Both the position numbers and the translations under genes were made by a program. A stretch of DNA of 64,000 nt from Propionispira arboris (GTDB taxonomy: Bacteria > Bacillota > Negativicutes > Selenomonadales > Selenomonadaceae): positions 186,001 through 250,000 of the forward strand of contig NZ_FNZK01000002.1 of NCBI RefSeq assembly GCF_900109225.1. Direction: 5' to 3'. Of the stretch, positions 43,974-53,983 are shown in pieces. The notes beneath the pieces are model-generated. The model searched no databases. It worked only from the letters and a program-made list of their open reading frames with translations, and had not been told where the DNA came from. The first letter of the stretch is position 1, and each line of letters starts with the position of its first letter.

Positions 43974-44294
43974 TTGATATCAAGAACATGGCATGGAATC
44001 GTTCCTTTAGCAATGAAAACAGGATTTGAAGCTTATGAATATGAGACTGGTGTAAAAGATACTTTGGCAATCAAAGGAAATTGTGGTGCTTATTTAAAAA
44101 TTGTTAATCAAGGAGCATATGCGCATTTTTTTCTTTGTACGAAATGGGATTCTTGGGAAAGCATGGTTGACTATGCGGGGATTGAACCAGAAATTGCAGT
44201 AACGTATCCAGAAGATGAAAAGTATGGTCTTATATCTGATCCGATTGTTATTATTCAAGAGGTTACGGACAGTAAGAATCCTTTCGATAATTAA
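43974..44294 (+). CDS. Antibiotic biosynthesis monooxygenase-like dimeric barrel protein
   Basis: A 106-residue small alpha/beta barrel starting MISRTWHGIVPLAMKTGFEA, with AHFFLCTKWDSWESMVDYAG and YPEDEKYGLI, like ABM-domain proteins. The start is a TTG with GGGAG ten bases before it. Function unknown; relatives are often oxygenases or sensors. The last 45 bases of coding sequence and the following region recur at 51366-51447 as a remnant. Confidence 0.72.
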   Translation: MISRTWHGIVPLAMKTGFEAYEYETGVKDTLAIKGNCGAYLKIVNQGAYAHFFLCTKWDSWESMVDYAGIEPEIAVTYPEDEKYGLISDPIVIIQEVTDSKNPFDN

Positions 44295-44372
44295 ATATGC
44301 AGCAGATTTTTGCTTGACAGCCTGAGTAAAACACAGTGATTGGCGACATGTAAATATTTACCAGGAGACGAA

Positions 44373-44882
44373 ATGAAAATGGATGTTTTACGCGAGTTTT
44401 TTACGGCACAGGATATTATTGATTTTTTTAATGAACAAAATATGCCTTTTGAATTTTATCAACATGCGCCAGCCTATAGTATTGATGATTTAGAAGCATT
44501 GGCTATTCCGCATAAAGAGGATATTGTAAAAAATCTTTTTTTGCGTGATGATAAGAAGAGAAATTATTATTTAGTGACACTTCCAGGACATAAAAAGATA
44601 GATTTGAAGATGCTTAGTGAGAAAATCCCCAGTCGCAGGTTGAGCTTTGCTAGTGAAGAGCTGTTATATGAAAAACTGCTTTTGAAAAAAGGAAATGTGA
44701 CACCACTCGGGGTGCTGAATAACAAAGAAAAAAATGTCATCGTAGTATTCGATAAAAATTTACAAGGCAAAACGATAGGGGTTCATCCAATGGACAATAG
44801 CAAAACAGTTTTTTTGCGTTTTGAAGCACTTATTGAATTGATTAAAAACAATGGAAATCCCATTATCCTGTGTGATATTTGA
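44373..44882 (+). CDS. YbaK/ProX-type aminoacyl-tRNA deacylase
   Basis: A 169-residue editing domain protein of the PrdX/ProX group. LREFFTAQDIIDFFNEQN, the central KNLFLRDDKKRNYYLVTLPG with the conserved lysine, and TPLGVLNN are typical. It would hydrolyse alanyl-tRNA(Pro) made in error by prolyl-tRNA synthetase. Starts at 44373 (AGGAG five bases before) or 44379 are possible; the TTG at 44340 is not supported. A second, frameshifted copy lies at 52066-52568. Confidence 0.86.
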   Translation: MKMDVLREFFTAQDIIDFFNEQNMPFEFYQHAPAYSIDDLEALAIPHKEDIVKNLFLRDDKKRNYYLVTLPGHKKIDLKMLSEKIPSRRLSFASEELLYEKLLLKKGNVTPLGVLNNKEKNVIVVFDKNLQGKTIGVHPMDNSKTVFLRFEALIELIKNNGNPIILCDI

Positions 44883-44983
44883 ACGGTTGTTACAAACGTT
44901 CTTAGATAACTTTAGGCCTAGGTGATGTTTATCCTAATCTCTATTTTTATCTTGCAATCATGGGATGAAAGTTTTAAAATTAT

Positions 44984-45180
44984 ACAGTAATTGAATATTT
45001 TTGAATAAATTTAAAATGTAAGTTTTGTTGATTTTTATGTCGACGTCAATAAGTCTTGTAACGCTTGAAGTATGGAACTGTTTGATTTTTATAAGTCGAC
45101 TGAACGGTTCGATAGTATGGTTTCAGTCGTCTGTATTTGCGTTGTGGGAAATGCAAACATTTAGAAAAAGATGACAAAAA
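44984..45180 (+). repeat. Dispersed tRNA-like repeat, copy A (internally deleted)
   Basis: Shares AAAATGTAAGTTTTGTTGAT, CTTGTAACGCTTGAAGTATG and the terminal hairpin CGACTGAA/TTTCAGTCG with copies B, C and E, but the tRNA-like middle (about 100 bases) is missing. Confidence 0.85.
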
Positions 45181-45330
45181 ACAAACGATCTCATTGTTTC
45201 TCAATAAAAATTGATATCTAAAAATGTCTATTTAATTAGGTTTGTTTAGTGCGGATTTTTCGGGAGCTGTTTTCAGAATAACATTCCCATTGACGTTTAG
45301 CAAAATAAATAATGAAGAGGTGTTTTCTAT

Positions 45331-45957
45331 ATGGAAATGACTAATATATATCTATTTATTTCTGTATCGTTTATTCTCCTTATATCGCCTGGACCAAATA
45401 CAATATACGTTGTTACGAAGGGAATGAATGAGGGACGTAAATCCGCATTTAAGGCAGTGATGGGAGCATCAGCCGGAGATTTGGTTCAAGTATTAGCAGC
45501 ATCTCTAGGTTTGGCAGCATTATTACAAGTATCTGCGTTGATGTTTTTTATCGTCAAAATGTTTGGTGCTAGTTATTTATTTTATGTCGGAATACAGTGT
45601 TTTCTAAATAAACAGCGGATGCTGGTAAACTCATCAGAGAAACCAACTAAAGGTAAAAAACTGTTTTTCACTGGATTCTTAACCTCCGCATTAAATCCGA
45701 AGACGACATTGTTTTTTGTGAGTTTCTTACCTCAATTTATTGATAATCAAAGTGTTTATGCTCAACAGCAAATGATTTTGCTTGGTTCAAGCTTTGTTAT
45801 TATGGGCTTTTTTGTAATGAGCATGTATGCTGTCTTAGCTGGAAAATTACGCTTTTGGATTGGAAAAAATGATAGAATACAGGCATATTTCAATTGGGTA
45901 ACAGGGGCAGTTTTTATAGGTTTTGGATTGCGGGTGGCTTTTTCAGAACGGAAATAG
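45331..45957 (+). CDS. LysE-family amino-acid exporter
   Basis: A 208-residue membrane exporter with about six transmembrane segments. The LysE signature LLISPGPNTIYVVTKGMNEG lies at the N-terminus, and the second half contains FLTSALNPKTTLFFVSFLPQ. The family exports basic or neutral amino acids, homoserine lactone-type compounds or analogues. GAAGAGG precedes ATG. It stands alone between repeat copies A and B. Confidence 0.92.
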   Translation: MEMTNIYLFISVSFILLISPGPNTIYVVTKGMNEGRKSAFKAVMGASAGDLVQVLAASLGLAALLQVSALMFFIVKMFGASYLFYVGIQCFLNKQRMLVNSSEKPTKGKKLFFTGFLTSALNPKTTLFFVSFLPQFIDNQSVYAQQQMILLGSSFVIMGFFVMSMYAVLAGKLRFWIGKNDRIQAYFNWVTGAVFIGFGLRVAFSERK

Positions 45958-45981
45958 CCATAACTAAATTATGATAGGTAT

Positions 45982-46031
45982 CAATAAACTATATTTAAGA
46001 AAAAGTTGTGTGCCTTAAATATAGTTTATTG
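45982..46031. terminator. 18-bp perfect stem-loop after the LysE gene
   Basis: CAATAAACTATATTTAAG (45982-45999) and CTTAAATATAGTTTATTG (46014-46031) are exact inverted repeats. No T-run follows, so termination is likely but not certain. Confidence 0.55.
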
Positions 46032-46079
46032 AGAAAAGATACTAAAAATAATACGAGAAACATTTTTTCTTGTGCTTAA

Positions 46080-46412
46080 TTGAAATCATAGGACAAAAAG
46101 TTTATAATTGTATAAAAATTAATTCTTTTGAATAAAGTCAAAATGTAAGTTTTGTTGATTTTTATGTCGACATCAATAAGTCTTGTAACGCTTGAAGTAT
46201 GGAACTGTTTGATTTTTGTAAGAAAATGCATGGCAATCGATACGAAAAGAAGTAGCGAAATGGCAGATGTTTGGCAAGTGGATGAAATCCGTTGAAATAA
46301 ACAAAATTTACTATATTTTAGGTTTTTATAAGGCGACTGAACGATTCGATAGTATGGTTTCAGTCGTCTTTTTTTGCGTTGTGGGAAATGAAAACATTTA
46401 GAAAAAGATGAC
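46080..46412 (+). repeat. Dispersed tRNA-like repeat, copy B (full length)
   Basis: About 330 bases. Order: TTTATAATTGTATAAAAATT, GTAAGTTTTGTTGATTTTTA, GCATGGCAATCGATACG, the tRNA-Leu-like AGAAGTAGCGAAATGGCAGA, then AACAAAATTTACTATA and the hairpin GGCGACTGAA/TTTCAGTCGTC followed by a T7 run. Confidence 0.9.
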
Positions 46413-46795
46413 AACCCCCATTGTCTTTCATGTCAAGCCGTGGAACTTGTTATTGTCTTTGATAAAGAATCCACTTTAATGTTATAAAATGTAGGATTTA
46501 CCTCTTTTTTTATTTTAAGAGAAAAAAGTTAATTTTAAATTATAATAATATTTAGAATTTTTTTACAATATTAAAAGGATTTTCCAATAAAGTACAGAAT
46601 GTTTTTTAATAAAGTGAATAATAAGTGTTAAATAATAATTATCGTGAAATTATTCAAAGGACTTTTCATCGTAGAGAGCCTTGGTGTAATTAACGAATAT
46701 AATTATATTATTGAATTAACATTGTTTGATTTGGTTGTATATTGCTTATAGTATGAAATACTTTATCTATAAAATGCTACAAGGAGCGATGTAAA
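46413..46795 (+). other. AT-rich upstream region of the chemotaxis receptor gene
   Basis: No gene seen. TATAGT at about 46750-46755 is a possible -10 and AAGGAG sits just before the receptor start. I do not see a convincing sigma-28 promoter. Confidence 0.4.
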
Positions 46796-48517
46796 ATGGA
46801 ATGGTTTAAGAATTTAAAAGTTAAGCAAAAACTTAGTGTTTTGATCATTGTTTTTAGTTTTGCTATTATTTTGGTGGGGTCTATTGGATATATTAATTTG
46901 AAGCAAAGCAGTGAATACACGGATAAGATATACGAGAACAATTTAACAGAAATGCAATTATCATATGAAAGCCAACTTTATGTACGAAAAGTTCGAACCG
47001 ATGTATTAGATCTCATGATTACGACAGATGCGAATGAAAATAAGAAATTATCCGGTCAAATAACAGATTCCAGAAAATTATTAGGAGAAACTTTAGCAAA
47101 ATATGATTCATTACCATTATCACAAGAACAAAAAAATAATGTCAAGGAGTTACAAAATAATATAACGCAATACCGTGACGGTAATAATATGGTTGTTGAT
47201 TTAGCATCGAAAAATAAAAACAAAGAAGCATATACATTATATAAGACAACGGTAGAGCCTTTGGCTGATATAACATCTAAGACATTGCAAACGATTATAG
47301 ATGTATCAAAGAAAAATGCAGAGCAGATGAACCAGGCATCAAAAGACAATTTTGTTAAAGCGAGTATGATGTTTATACTTATTACAATTTTTGCTATTAT
47401 TGTGGGCGCCGGTCTAGGAATTTTGATTATAAAGCAAATTATGAAACGTTTAGGCGAATCAGTAAATTTCTTAGGCGGAATTGCCGCGGGCGATTTTTCA
47501 CAAAATGTTGAAGAAAGCAATATGCAAGATAAAAGTGAATTTGGTATCTTGTCAAAAGCCGTTGACCGAATGAACCGGAATATTCGGGCGTTAATTAAGC
47601 AATTACTAAATACATCCGAACAATTGGCGGCAGCATCAGAGGAATTAACCGCTAGTGCAGAACAATCAGCACAGGCATCTAATCAAGTTGCAGAGACAAT
47701 TACAGAAGTCGCCAAAGGTGCGGAAAAACAGTTGGAAATGGCTGTTAAGACAAATCACATTGTCGAAGAGATGGCAAAGGGGATTCACCAGGTGACCGAA
47801 AATACCATTGAAGTGGCTCGGTCGACAGATAAGACATCAACGGCTGCTATAGAAGGTAGTAGGGCTATTGAAAAAACTGTTTTACAGATGGAAACTATTG
47901 AAAAACGAACGGATGACACGGCTGATGTCATTGGTGAATTAGAGGGGAAATCAAAACAAATTGATACCATTGTCGGATTAATTTCAAATATTGCAGCGCA
48001 AACGAATTTATTATCTTTAAATGCGGCTATTGAAGCAGCTAGAGCTGGTGACGCTGGCAGGGGATTTTCAGTAGTTGCGGACGAAGTCAGAAAACTGGCT
48101 GAACAATCAGCACGTGCGACAAAAGATATCACGGAACTAATTGTTGATGTACAGGCCAAAACAAAAACCGCCGTCAACTATATGAATGAAAGTAAACGTG
48201 AAGTCAAAATGGGATCGGAACTTGTTGATTTGGCGGGTAAGAATTTCAATGAAATATTGTCGATGATTAAGGGCGTAGCTGATGAAATCAATGAAATATC
48301 GGCAGCGACCGAAGAATTGACGAGTGGAACTGAAGATGTTGTTGCTGCGGCAAATAGTATTAGTGGAGAAACGAAAAAAACAGCTGACGCTACGCAGACT
48401 GTTTCAGCTGCAACAGAAGAACAATCCGCTTCAATGCAGGAAATAGCATCAGCAAGTACGCACTTGTCAAAAATGGCAGCAGATTTACAAACTGAAATAC
48501 AAAAGTTTAAAGTGTGA
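46796..48517 (+). CDS. Methyl-accepting chemotaxis protein
   Basis: A 573-residue receptor. Transmembrane segment 1 spans about residues 13-33, a 4-helix-bundle sensor domain follows, segment 2 about 190-212, then HAMP and a long signalling coiled coil. The conserved hairpin tip is [20 protein letters not shown] followed by [20 protein letters not shown]. Methylation-site-like [18 protein letters not shown] stretches flank it. It senses an unknown signal and controls CheA. AAGGAG precedes the ATG. Confidence 0.95.
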   Translation: MEWFKNLKVKQKLSVLIIVFSFAIILVGSIGYINLKQSSEYTDKIYENNLTEMQLSYESQLYVRKVRTDVLDLMITTDANENKKLSGQITDSRKLLGETLAKYDSLPLSQEQKNNVKELQNNITQYRDGNNMVVDLASKNKNKEAYTLYKTTVEPLADITSKTLQTIIDVSKKNAEQMNQASKDNFVKASMMFILITIFAIIVGAGLGILIIKQIMKRLGESVNFLGGIAAGDFSQNVEESNMQDKSEFGILSKAVDRMNRNIRALIKQLLNTSEQLAAASEELTASAEQSAQASNQVAETITEVAKGAEKQLEMAVKTNHIVEEMAKGIHQVTENTIEVARSTDKTSTAAIEGSRAIEKTVLQMETIEKRTDDTADVIGELEGKSKQIDTIVGLISNIAAQTNLLSLNAAIEAARAGDAGRGFSVVADEVRKLAEQSARATKDITELIVDVQAKTKTAVNYMNESKREVKMGSELVDLAGKNFNEILSMIKGVADEINEISAATEELTSGTEDVVAAANSISGETKKTADATQTVSAATEEQSASMQEIASASTHLSKMAADLQTEIQKFKV

Positions 48518-48617
48518 TTAGACTTACTAACTTAATGATAGAATAAGTTAAAACTTTGCTGTTGTTTTTGGCTTTAACGTAATTTTTGCAATAGATCATA
48601 ATAAAATAGTATATAAG

Positions 48618-48665
48618 AAAGAGGCCCCATGATGAAATAAATATCCATCATGGGGTCTCTTTTTA
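48618..48665 (+). terminator. Terminator after the chemotaxis receptor gene
   Basis: GAGGCCCCATGATG pairs with CATCATGGGGTCTC across a 12-base loop, followed by five T residues. Confidence 0.85.
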
Positions 48666-48979
48666 CTGAAACAAAAAAACCTGTCCTTGATAAAAAAAAG
48701 AATCTCTAGGCTCAATCATAGAGAGAATAAAGACAATCTTCAGTGAATCAACATCTTGAGTATAGCACATTTACCAATAAAAGGGGTAAATGAAATTTAT
48801 TCTATATATTAAAGGTGAAATTATGCCCATAGTTACAACTCCATTATGAAAAAAACTATCCTAATGCCACTTATTTTTATGCGATCTAACGTTGACACTA
48901 ATACAGGGAAAACCAAGTGTGGTATTATTGATGGAAAGCAACGCTTACAAACTATAACGGGAGTCAAGGAGGTCTTTTT
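48666..48979. other. Intergenic region with possible minus-strand small transcript
   Basis: On the minus strand a TATACT box (near 48757-48762) is followed by about 60 bases ending in a weak CTCTA/TAGAG hairpin and a T8 run at about 48693-48700. It might be a small RNA. The plus strand has no gene before the acetyltransferase. Confidence 0.3.
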
Positions 48980-49537
48980 ATGCCAAGATTATTAGGAAAG
49001 AATATTATGCTGCGTGAGTACCAAGCAGAAGATTTATCTTTTATGCGGGCATGGGTAAATGATGCAAATATAACGGATAATTTGTCTGATCTATTTTTAC
49101 AGCCACATTCTCAAAAAGATACGGAGCGGTATTTAAATTCTATTTTGAATCATGAATACTCTGATCAAATCCATTTTGTAATTGCTGAAAAAGAATCAGA
49201 TAAATATTTAGGGCAAGTTGATATTATTCACATTGATTGGAAAAATCGATTCGCTGAATTTGGAATCGTAATTCCTGCCGAATCAAATCAAAATAAGGGA
49301 ATTGGGTCAGAAGCTATTCATCTTTTACAAGATTATGTTTTTAGAAAGTTAAACCTCACTCGGCTTCAGTTAAATTTGCACGAGTATAATCTGCGAGCCT
49401 ATAATTGCTATAAAAAGTGTGGTTTCATTGAAGAAGGTCGGCTGCGAAAACATTTTTTTACGAACGGTCAATATTGGGATACGATATCGATGAGTATTTT
49501 AAAAGATGAATATTTGCAATTACAGTTAAGCGATTAA
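48980..49537 (+). CDS. GNAT family N-acetyltransferase (RimJ/RimL-type)
   Basis: A 185-residue acetyltransferase. The acetyl-CoA loop reads ESNQNKGIGSEAIHLLQDYV, and NLRAYNCYKKCGFIEEGRLR closes the fold, as in RimJ/RimL-like enzymes; acceptors vary (ribosomal proteins, antibiotics, polyamines). GGAGG precedes ATG. The 3' half plus the following repeat recur at 53704-54313. Confidence 0.9.
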   Translation: MPRLLGKNIMLREYQAEDLSFMRAWVNDANITDNLSDLFLQPHSQKDTERYLNSILNHEYSDQIHFVIAEKESDKYLGQVDIIHIDWKNRFAEFGIVIPAESNQNKGIGSEAIHLLQDYVFRKLNLTRLQLNLHEYNLRAYNCYKKCGFIEEGRLRKHFFTNGQYWDTISMSILKDEYLQLQLSD

Positions 49538-49578
49538 TACTATAGCAAATTAACGGTGGAGGAAATACGCTTTTTGTG

Positions 49579-49925
49579 TGCCACTTGAAATTCTAGGACA
49601 AAAGATTTTTAATTGTATAAAAATTAATTTTTTTGAATAAATTTAAAAATGTAAGTTTTGTTGATTTTTATGTCGATATCAAGAATTCTTGTAACATTTG
49701 AAGTATGGAACTGTTCAGTTTTTGTAAGGAAATGCACGGCAATCGATACGAAAAGAAGTGGCAAAATGGCAGATGTTTGGCAAGGAGATAAAATCCGGTG
49801 GAATAAACAAAATTTACTATATCATAAGATTTTTATAAGGCGACTGAACGGCTAAATAGTATGGTTTCAGTCGTCTATTTTTGCGCCATGAAAGATCTAA
49901 ATATTTAACAAAATAGGATAAAAAA
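49579..49925 (+). repeat. Dispersed tRNA-like repeat, copy C (full length)
   Basis: Same order of blocks as copy B, including AAGAAGTGGCAAAATGGCAG, AATAAACAAAATTTACTATA and the GGCGACTGAA/TTTCAGTCGTC hairpin. Directly follows the acetyltransferase gene. Confidence 0.9.
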
Positions 49926-49967
49926 ATAAGTATGTTGAGAACGCTAACTGTATTAATAAATTTTATA

Positions 49968-50015
49968 TTATCTACCACTATTCTACCTGTATTGTGGTAC
50001 AATGGTGGTAGATAA
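49968..50015. promoter_or_regulatory. Inverted repeat and promoter region of the AlbA-type ATPase gene
   Basis: TTATCTACCAC (49968-49978) and GTGGTAGATAA (50005-50015) are exact inverted repeats with a 26-base spacer that contains a second, imperfect pair (TTCTACC/GGTACAA) and a -10-like TACAAT (49998-50003). It is a candidate operator for autoregulation. Confidence 0.55.
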
Positions 50016-50048
50016 CTAGTAGAATATCTGGGAAAGGAAATAGATACT

Positions 50049-51344
50049 ATGAATTTTATAGAGAGTCAGACCGTTGAATTAAAAGAGAAGGTTGTAGATG
50101 ATATAAAAAAAGAAGTCATTGCATTCGCAAATAGTGATGGTGGAACTCTATACGTAGGGATTACGGATGATGGCAATATTGCTGGGGTGGATGATCCAGA
50201 TGCTAATATGTTGCAAATATCTAACATGATTCGTGATGCAATTAAACCAGATATAACCATGTTTGTTGAATATTATATAGAAGAAATAAAAGATAAAAAG
50301 ATCATTCGGGTTTATGTACAGAAAGGCACGCATTCACCATACTATTTAGTTGGAAAAGGCATTCGCCCAGAAGGGGTTTATATAAGGCAAGGAACATCCG
50401 CAGTTCCAGCCTCAGAAGAAGCGATTCGACGTATGATCAAAGACACGGATGGGGAACATTTTGAATGTATACGTTCGTTGACGCAATCGTTATCTTTTTC
50501 AGCACTTGAAGCAGAATTTAAGTCTAGAAAAATTATGTTTGGTGAGAATCAATTAGTCACATTGGGTATTAAAACTACGGAAGGCATTTATACAAATTTA
50601 GGATTGCTTCTTTCAGATCAGTGTGTTCATACAATAAAGGCTGCTGTTTTTGAAGGGGAAAAGAAAGCTGTATTCCAAGATCGTAGAGATTTTTCTGGTT
50701 CGTTATTACAACAGATGAACGAAGCATATAACTTTATTGATTTGAATAATAAGACAAAAGCAACTTTTTTAGGGCTTCATCGAATAGATCAACAAGATTA
50801 TCCAGAAGAAGCTGTTAGGGAAGCATTGCTTAATTCACTGGTGCACAGAGAGTATTCTTTTAGTGGCAGTACTTTAATTAGTATTTTTTCCGATCGCCTA
50901 GAGTTCGTTTCTTTTGGTGGATTGGTAAAAGGTCTTACTATAAATGATATATTATTGGGAATATCTCAATGCCGCAATGAAAAGTTAGCAGCGATATTCT
51001 ATCGATTAAAATTAATAGAAGCTTATGGAACAGGAATACCTAAAATTATGGAAAGTTATGAAGGAAGTCCATATAAGCCCCAAATTGAATCATCAGATAA
51101 TGCCTTTAAAATTATATTACCAAACAGAAATTTTGCGGTAGGAAATTTAATTGATGTTACAGATCAAGAAAAAATTATTTTGGAATTGGCTAAGGAAAAA
51201 AAGAAGTTATTGCGTCGGGACATAGAAGAACGTTTGAATATTTCTTCTAGTAGAGCCGGGGTTCTTCTTAAGCAACTGGTGGAACATAATTTGTTAGACG
51301 CAGTTGCAAATGGACGAAATAGATTTTATATTGTAAAAAAATAA
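50049..51344 (+). CDS. ATP-binding protein with AlbA_2 and HATPase_c_4 domains
   Basis: A 431-residue protein. The N-terminal AlbA_2 (schlafen-like) part contains ESQTVELKEKVVDDIKKEV and FANSDGGTLYVGITDDG; a GHKL-type ATPase domain follows (EEAVREALLNSLVHREYSF), and a C-terminal winged helix (LRRDIEERLNISSSRAGVLL). Such proteins are usually regarded as transcription regulators or as parts of defence islands. AAAGG precedes the ATG. The upstream palindrome fits autoregulation. Confidence 0.85.
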   Translation: MNFIESQTVELKEKVVDDIKKEVIAFANSDGGTLYVGITDDGNIAGVDDPDANMLQISNMIRDAIKPDITMFVEYYIEEIKDKKIIRVYVQKGTHSPYYLVGKGIRPEGVYIRQGTSAVPASEEAIRRMIKDTDGEHFECIRSLTQSLSFSALEAEFKSRKIMFGENQLVTLGIKTTEGIYTNLGLLLSDQCVHTIKAAVFEGEKKAVFQDRRDFSGSLLQQMNEAYNFIDLNNKTKATFLGLHRIDQQDYPEEAVREALLNSLVHREYSFSGSTLISIFSDRLEFVSFGGLVKGLTINDILLGISQCRNEKLAAIFYRLKLIEAYGTGIPKIMESYEGSPYKPQIESSDNAFKIILPNRNFAVGNLIDVTDQEKIILELAKEKKKLLRRDIEERLNISSSRAGVLLKQLVEHNLLDAVANGRNRFYIVKK

Positions 51345-51365
51345 AAAGAGAAAAAGCAATTTAAA

Positions 51366-51447
51366 ATCGATTGTTATTATTCAAGAGGTTACGGACAGTA
51401 AGAATCCTTTCGACAATTAATTATGCAGCAGATTTTGTTTGACAGTC
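51366..51447 (+). pseudogene. Remnant of the 3' end of the ABM-like gene
   Basis: TTATTATTCAAGAGGTTACG, ACAGTAAGAATCCTTTCGA and ATGCAGCAGATTTT match 44247-44310, the end of the small monooxygenase-like gene and its downstream sequence. The rest of the gene is absent. Confidence 0.85.
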
Positions 51448-51569
51448 TTCGTGAAACAATTTTTAGAAGTGCTTTTATTATGGAACGACTCGATTTTGTA
51501 AGAAAAAGCGACTGAATGAATCGCCTTGATCGAGTTCAGACGCTTATTTTTATGTTAGGAAGATGTAAT

Positions 51570-52016
51570 ATGAGAATAGAAAAGATTTTTTCGAATAAAA
51601 AGAAATTTATTGATTTGCTTTTGTTGGCGGATGAACAAGAATCGATGATTGATCGATATCTAGAATCTGGTGATATGTTTGCTTTATATGATGATGATTT
51701 AAAGTCAATTTGTGTTGTAACAAAAGAAACAGAAGAGACTTATGAATTGAAAAACATTGCTACTTATGAGAAAGATCAGGGAAAAGGCTATGGGAAGAAA
51801 CTAATAGAGTATATTTTCGAATACTATGCTGGGAAATGTAAAATCATGTTGGTTGGTACAGGTGATAGTCCGCGAACCATTTCGTTTTATGAACATTGTG
51901 GATTTACAATATCGCATCGTATTAAAAATTTTTTTGTGGAAAATTATGACCATCTCATCTTTGAAGCAGGAAAGCAGTTGGTCGATATGGTTTATTTAAA
52001 AAAACTTTTGAAATGA
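51570..52016 (+). CDS. GNAT family N-acetyltransferase
   Basis: A 148-residue acetyltransferase: [20 protein letters not shown] is the acetyl-CoA loop and [20 protein letters not shown] the closing segment. ATG 51570 with TTAGGAAG upstream is preferred over the earlier ATG at 51516, which lies in a stretch related to the repeats. It sits between the ABM remnant and the second deacylase copy, whose parents are adjacent at 44 kb, so it looks inserted into the duplicated segment. Confidence 0.88.
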   Translation: MRIEKIFSNKKKFIDLLLLADEQESMIDRYLESGDMFALYDDDLKSICVVTKETEETYELKNIATYEKDQGKGYGKKLIEYIFEYYAGKCKIMLVGTGDSPRTISFYEHCGFTISHRIKNFFVENYDHLIFEAGKQLVDMVYLKKLLK

Positions 52017-52065
52017 AACACAGTGATTGAGCAATAGGTAAATATTTACCGGGAGGTAAAATAAA

Positions 52066-52568
52066 ATGGATGTTTTACGCGAGTTTTTTACGGCACAGGA
52101 TATTATTGATTTTTTAAATGAACAAAATATTCCTTTTGAATTTTATCAACATGCACCAGCCTATAGCATTGATGATTTAGAAGCATTGGCTATTCCTCAT
52201 AAAGAGGATATTGTGAAAAATCTTTTTTTGCGTGATGATAAGAAGAGAAACTATTATTTGGTGACACTTCCAGGACACAAAAAGATAGATTTGAAGGAAC
52301 TTAGTGAGAAAATCCCCAGTCGCAGGTTGAGCTTTGCTAGTGAAGAGCTGTTATATGAAAAACTGCTTTTGAAAAAAAGGAAATGTGACACCACTCGGGG
52401 TGCTGAATAACAAAAAAAAATGTCATCGTAGTATTCGATAAAAATTTACAAGGTAAAACGATAGGGGTTCATCCAATGGACAATAGCAAAACAGTTTTTT
52501 TGCGTTTTGAAGCAATTATTGAATTGATTAAAAACAATGGAAATCCCATGATCCTGTGTGATATTTGA
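52066..52568 (+). pseudogene. Second YbaK/ProX-type deacylase copy, frameshifted
   Basis: Nearly identical to the gene at 44379-44882. An A-run of seven (six in the intact copy) at about 52372-52378 shifts the frame, so the open frame ends at 52410, and a second run near 52432-52440 has two bases fewer. The remaining sequence runs to the same stop context (CCTGTGTGATATTTGA). The N-terminal 100 residues are still open with a good GGGAGG site, so a truncated protein could be made. Confidence 0.9.
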
Positions 52569-52571
52569 GGT

Positions 52572-52703
52572 GAAATCCGTTGTAATAAAAAAGCTTTACT
52601 ATAATCTTAAGATTTTTATAAGGCGACTGAACGGCTAGATAGTATGGCTTCACTCGTCTATTTTTCATTGTGAAAGATGCAAATGTTTAGAAAAAGATGA
52701 GAA
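52572..52703 (+). repeat. Dispersed tRNA-like repeat, copy D (3' part)
   Basis: Contains AATCCGTTGTAATAAA, AAGGCGACTGAACGGCTAGA and GCAAATGTTTAGAAAAAGAT. The hairpin right arm is altered (TTCACTCGTC). It follows the deacylase copy as copy A follows the intact gene. Confidence 0.8.
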
Positions 52704-52964
52704 AAAAACGTCACTGTTGGCGTTCTGCTAAAGTTTGTATTAATTAGGCAGGGGTTTTGTGTTTTATATTGAAATTTATAATTTAGAAATGTATAGGGCT
52801 AACTCAAGGAACCCTTTTCGGTGAGTCTTATGATAAAACAAGGATTAATTGCGTGAGCGAGATTGGTGAATCCTTTTTCAGATATTGATCAGCCAATTGG
52901 AAATGCAATTCAGCAGATTGCTCTAAATTAGAGTTGAAATACAGGCTTGGGGAGATGATAAACA

Positions 52965-53681
52965 ATGATTTTAAATATTGCGAATGGTAAAGAATTGCAA
53001 GCCTATTTAACAAATAAATGTGATGTAGATGAAGATATTATGGCTTTCAATGAATCAATGGTTACAGGGGAAAGCAACGAGAAGATTTTTAGTGATGCTT
53101 TTTTTCATGTGCGAGCAAAATCTTTAAACATTAATTATGAAGAGTATTCTGCAATTTCGATTATGGAACTAGATAAATTATTAAATAAATCATATGCCAA
53201 AGTTATCTTGTGGTTTGATGAGGATATGTTTTGTCAAATTAATTTGCTGACTTTATGTGCATATCTAGACTATAGTAAATACGGTGGGATAGTATTATTA
53301 AATATTATTCGGAAAGATTTTTGGCAATATGACAAGCTGGATAATATAGTAATTAAATCTTACAATATAAATCTAAGTGGCTATTATTCAATATATCAAG
53401 ATATCCTTATCAATAAAGTATTTACAAGAAATGATTACCTTGTTTTCGAAGAATTACGAGAAGGCATTAAATTATATAAGAATTATACTTCTGGCAATAG
53501 CGAAATTAGGTCCGCTATAAGAGCAATGATCAAGGATAAAAAGAGTAAAGAAGATATAATAAAAGTTATAATTGAAGCGTATCCCCAATATGGTATAGGT
53601 GATTATAATATCAAATTATTGTATCAACTGGAGAAAGACGTTATTGACGGATATAATCCCGGTTCACACCCCCAATATTAA
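52965..53681 (+). CDS. DUF1835-like protein of unknown function
   Basis: A 238-residue protein. KVILWFDEDMFCQINLLTLC resembles the core of DUF1835 (LWF-x-D-x-x-D/C-Q) and ELDKLLNKSYA precedes it; the C-terminal third is helical with a possible winged-helix-like end (SKEDIIKVIIEAYPQYGIGD). GGGGAG lies before the ATG. The family is of unknown function. The gene ends only 5 bases before the 17-bp sequence that recurs inverted at 43776. Confidence 0.6.
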   Translation: MILNIANGKELQAYLTNKCDVDEDIMAFNESMVTGESNEKIFSDAFFHVRAKSLNINYEEYSAISIMELDKLLNKSYAKVILWFDEDMFCQINLLTLCAYLDYSKYGGIVLLNIIRKDFWQYDKLDNIVIKSYNINLSGYYSIYQDILINKVFTRNDYLVFEELREGIKLYKNYTSGNSEIRSAIRAMIKDKKSKEDIIKVIIEAYPQYGIGDYNIKLLYQLEKDVIDGYNPGSHPQY

Positions 53682-53686
53682 AGTCT

Positions 53687-53703
53687 GGATAGGTTACACT
53701 AAA
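53687..53703. repeat. 17-bp sequence, inverted copy of 43776-43792
   Basis: GGATAGGTTACACTAAA is the exact complement of the sequence at 43776-43792. The acetyltransferase remnant begins immediately after it, so it marks a rearrangement boundary. Confidence 0.75.
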
Positions 53704-53938
53704 TTGGGTCAGAAGCTATTCATTTTTTACAAGATTATGTTTTTAGAAAGTTAAACTTAAATCGGCTTCAGTTAAATTTGCACGAGTATAATCTGCGAGC
53801 ATATAATTGCTATAAAAAATGTGGATTCATTGAAGAAGGTCGGCTGCGAAAACATTTTTTTATGAACGGTCAATATTGGGATACTATATGGATGAGTATT
53901 TTAAAAGATGAATATTTGCAATTACAGTTAAACGATTG
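53704..53938 (+). pseudogene. 3' fragment of a GNAT acetyltransferase gene
   Basis: Matches bases 49303-49537 of the intact acetyltransferase gene with few differences (TTGGGTCAGAAGCTATTCAT, TATAATTGCTATAAAAA, GATGAATATTTGCAATTAC). The first half is missing and there is no start. Confidence 0.9.
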
Positions 53939-53983
53939 ATACTACAGCAACTTAAATGTGGAGAAAATACGCTTCTTGTGTGC

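Noticed and set aside
46076-46414. A 112-codon minus-strand frame
   Set aside because: It runs through copy B of the dispersed repeat and breaks in other copies, so it is not a conserved coding region.
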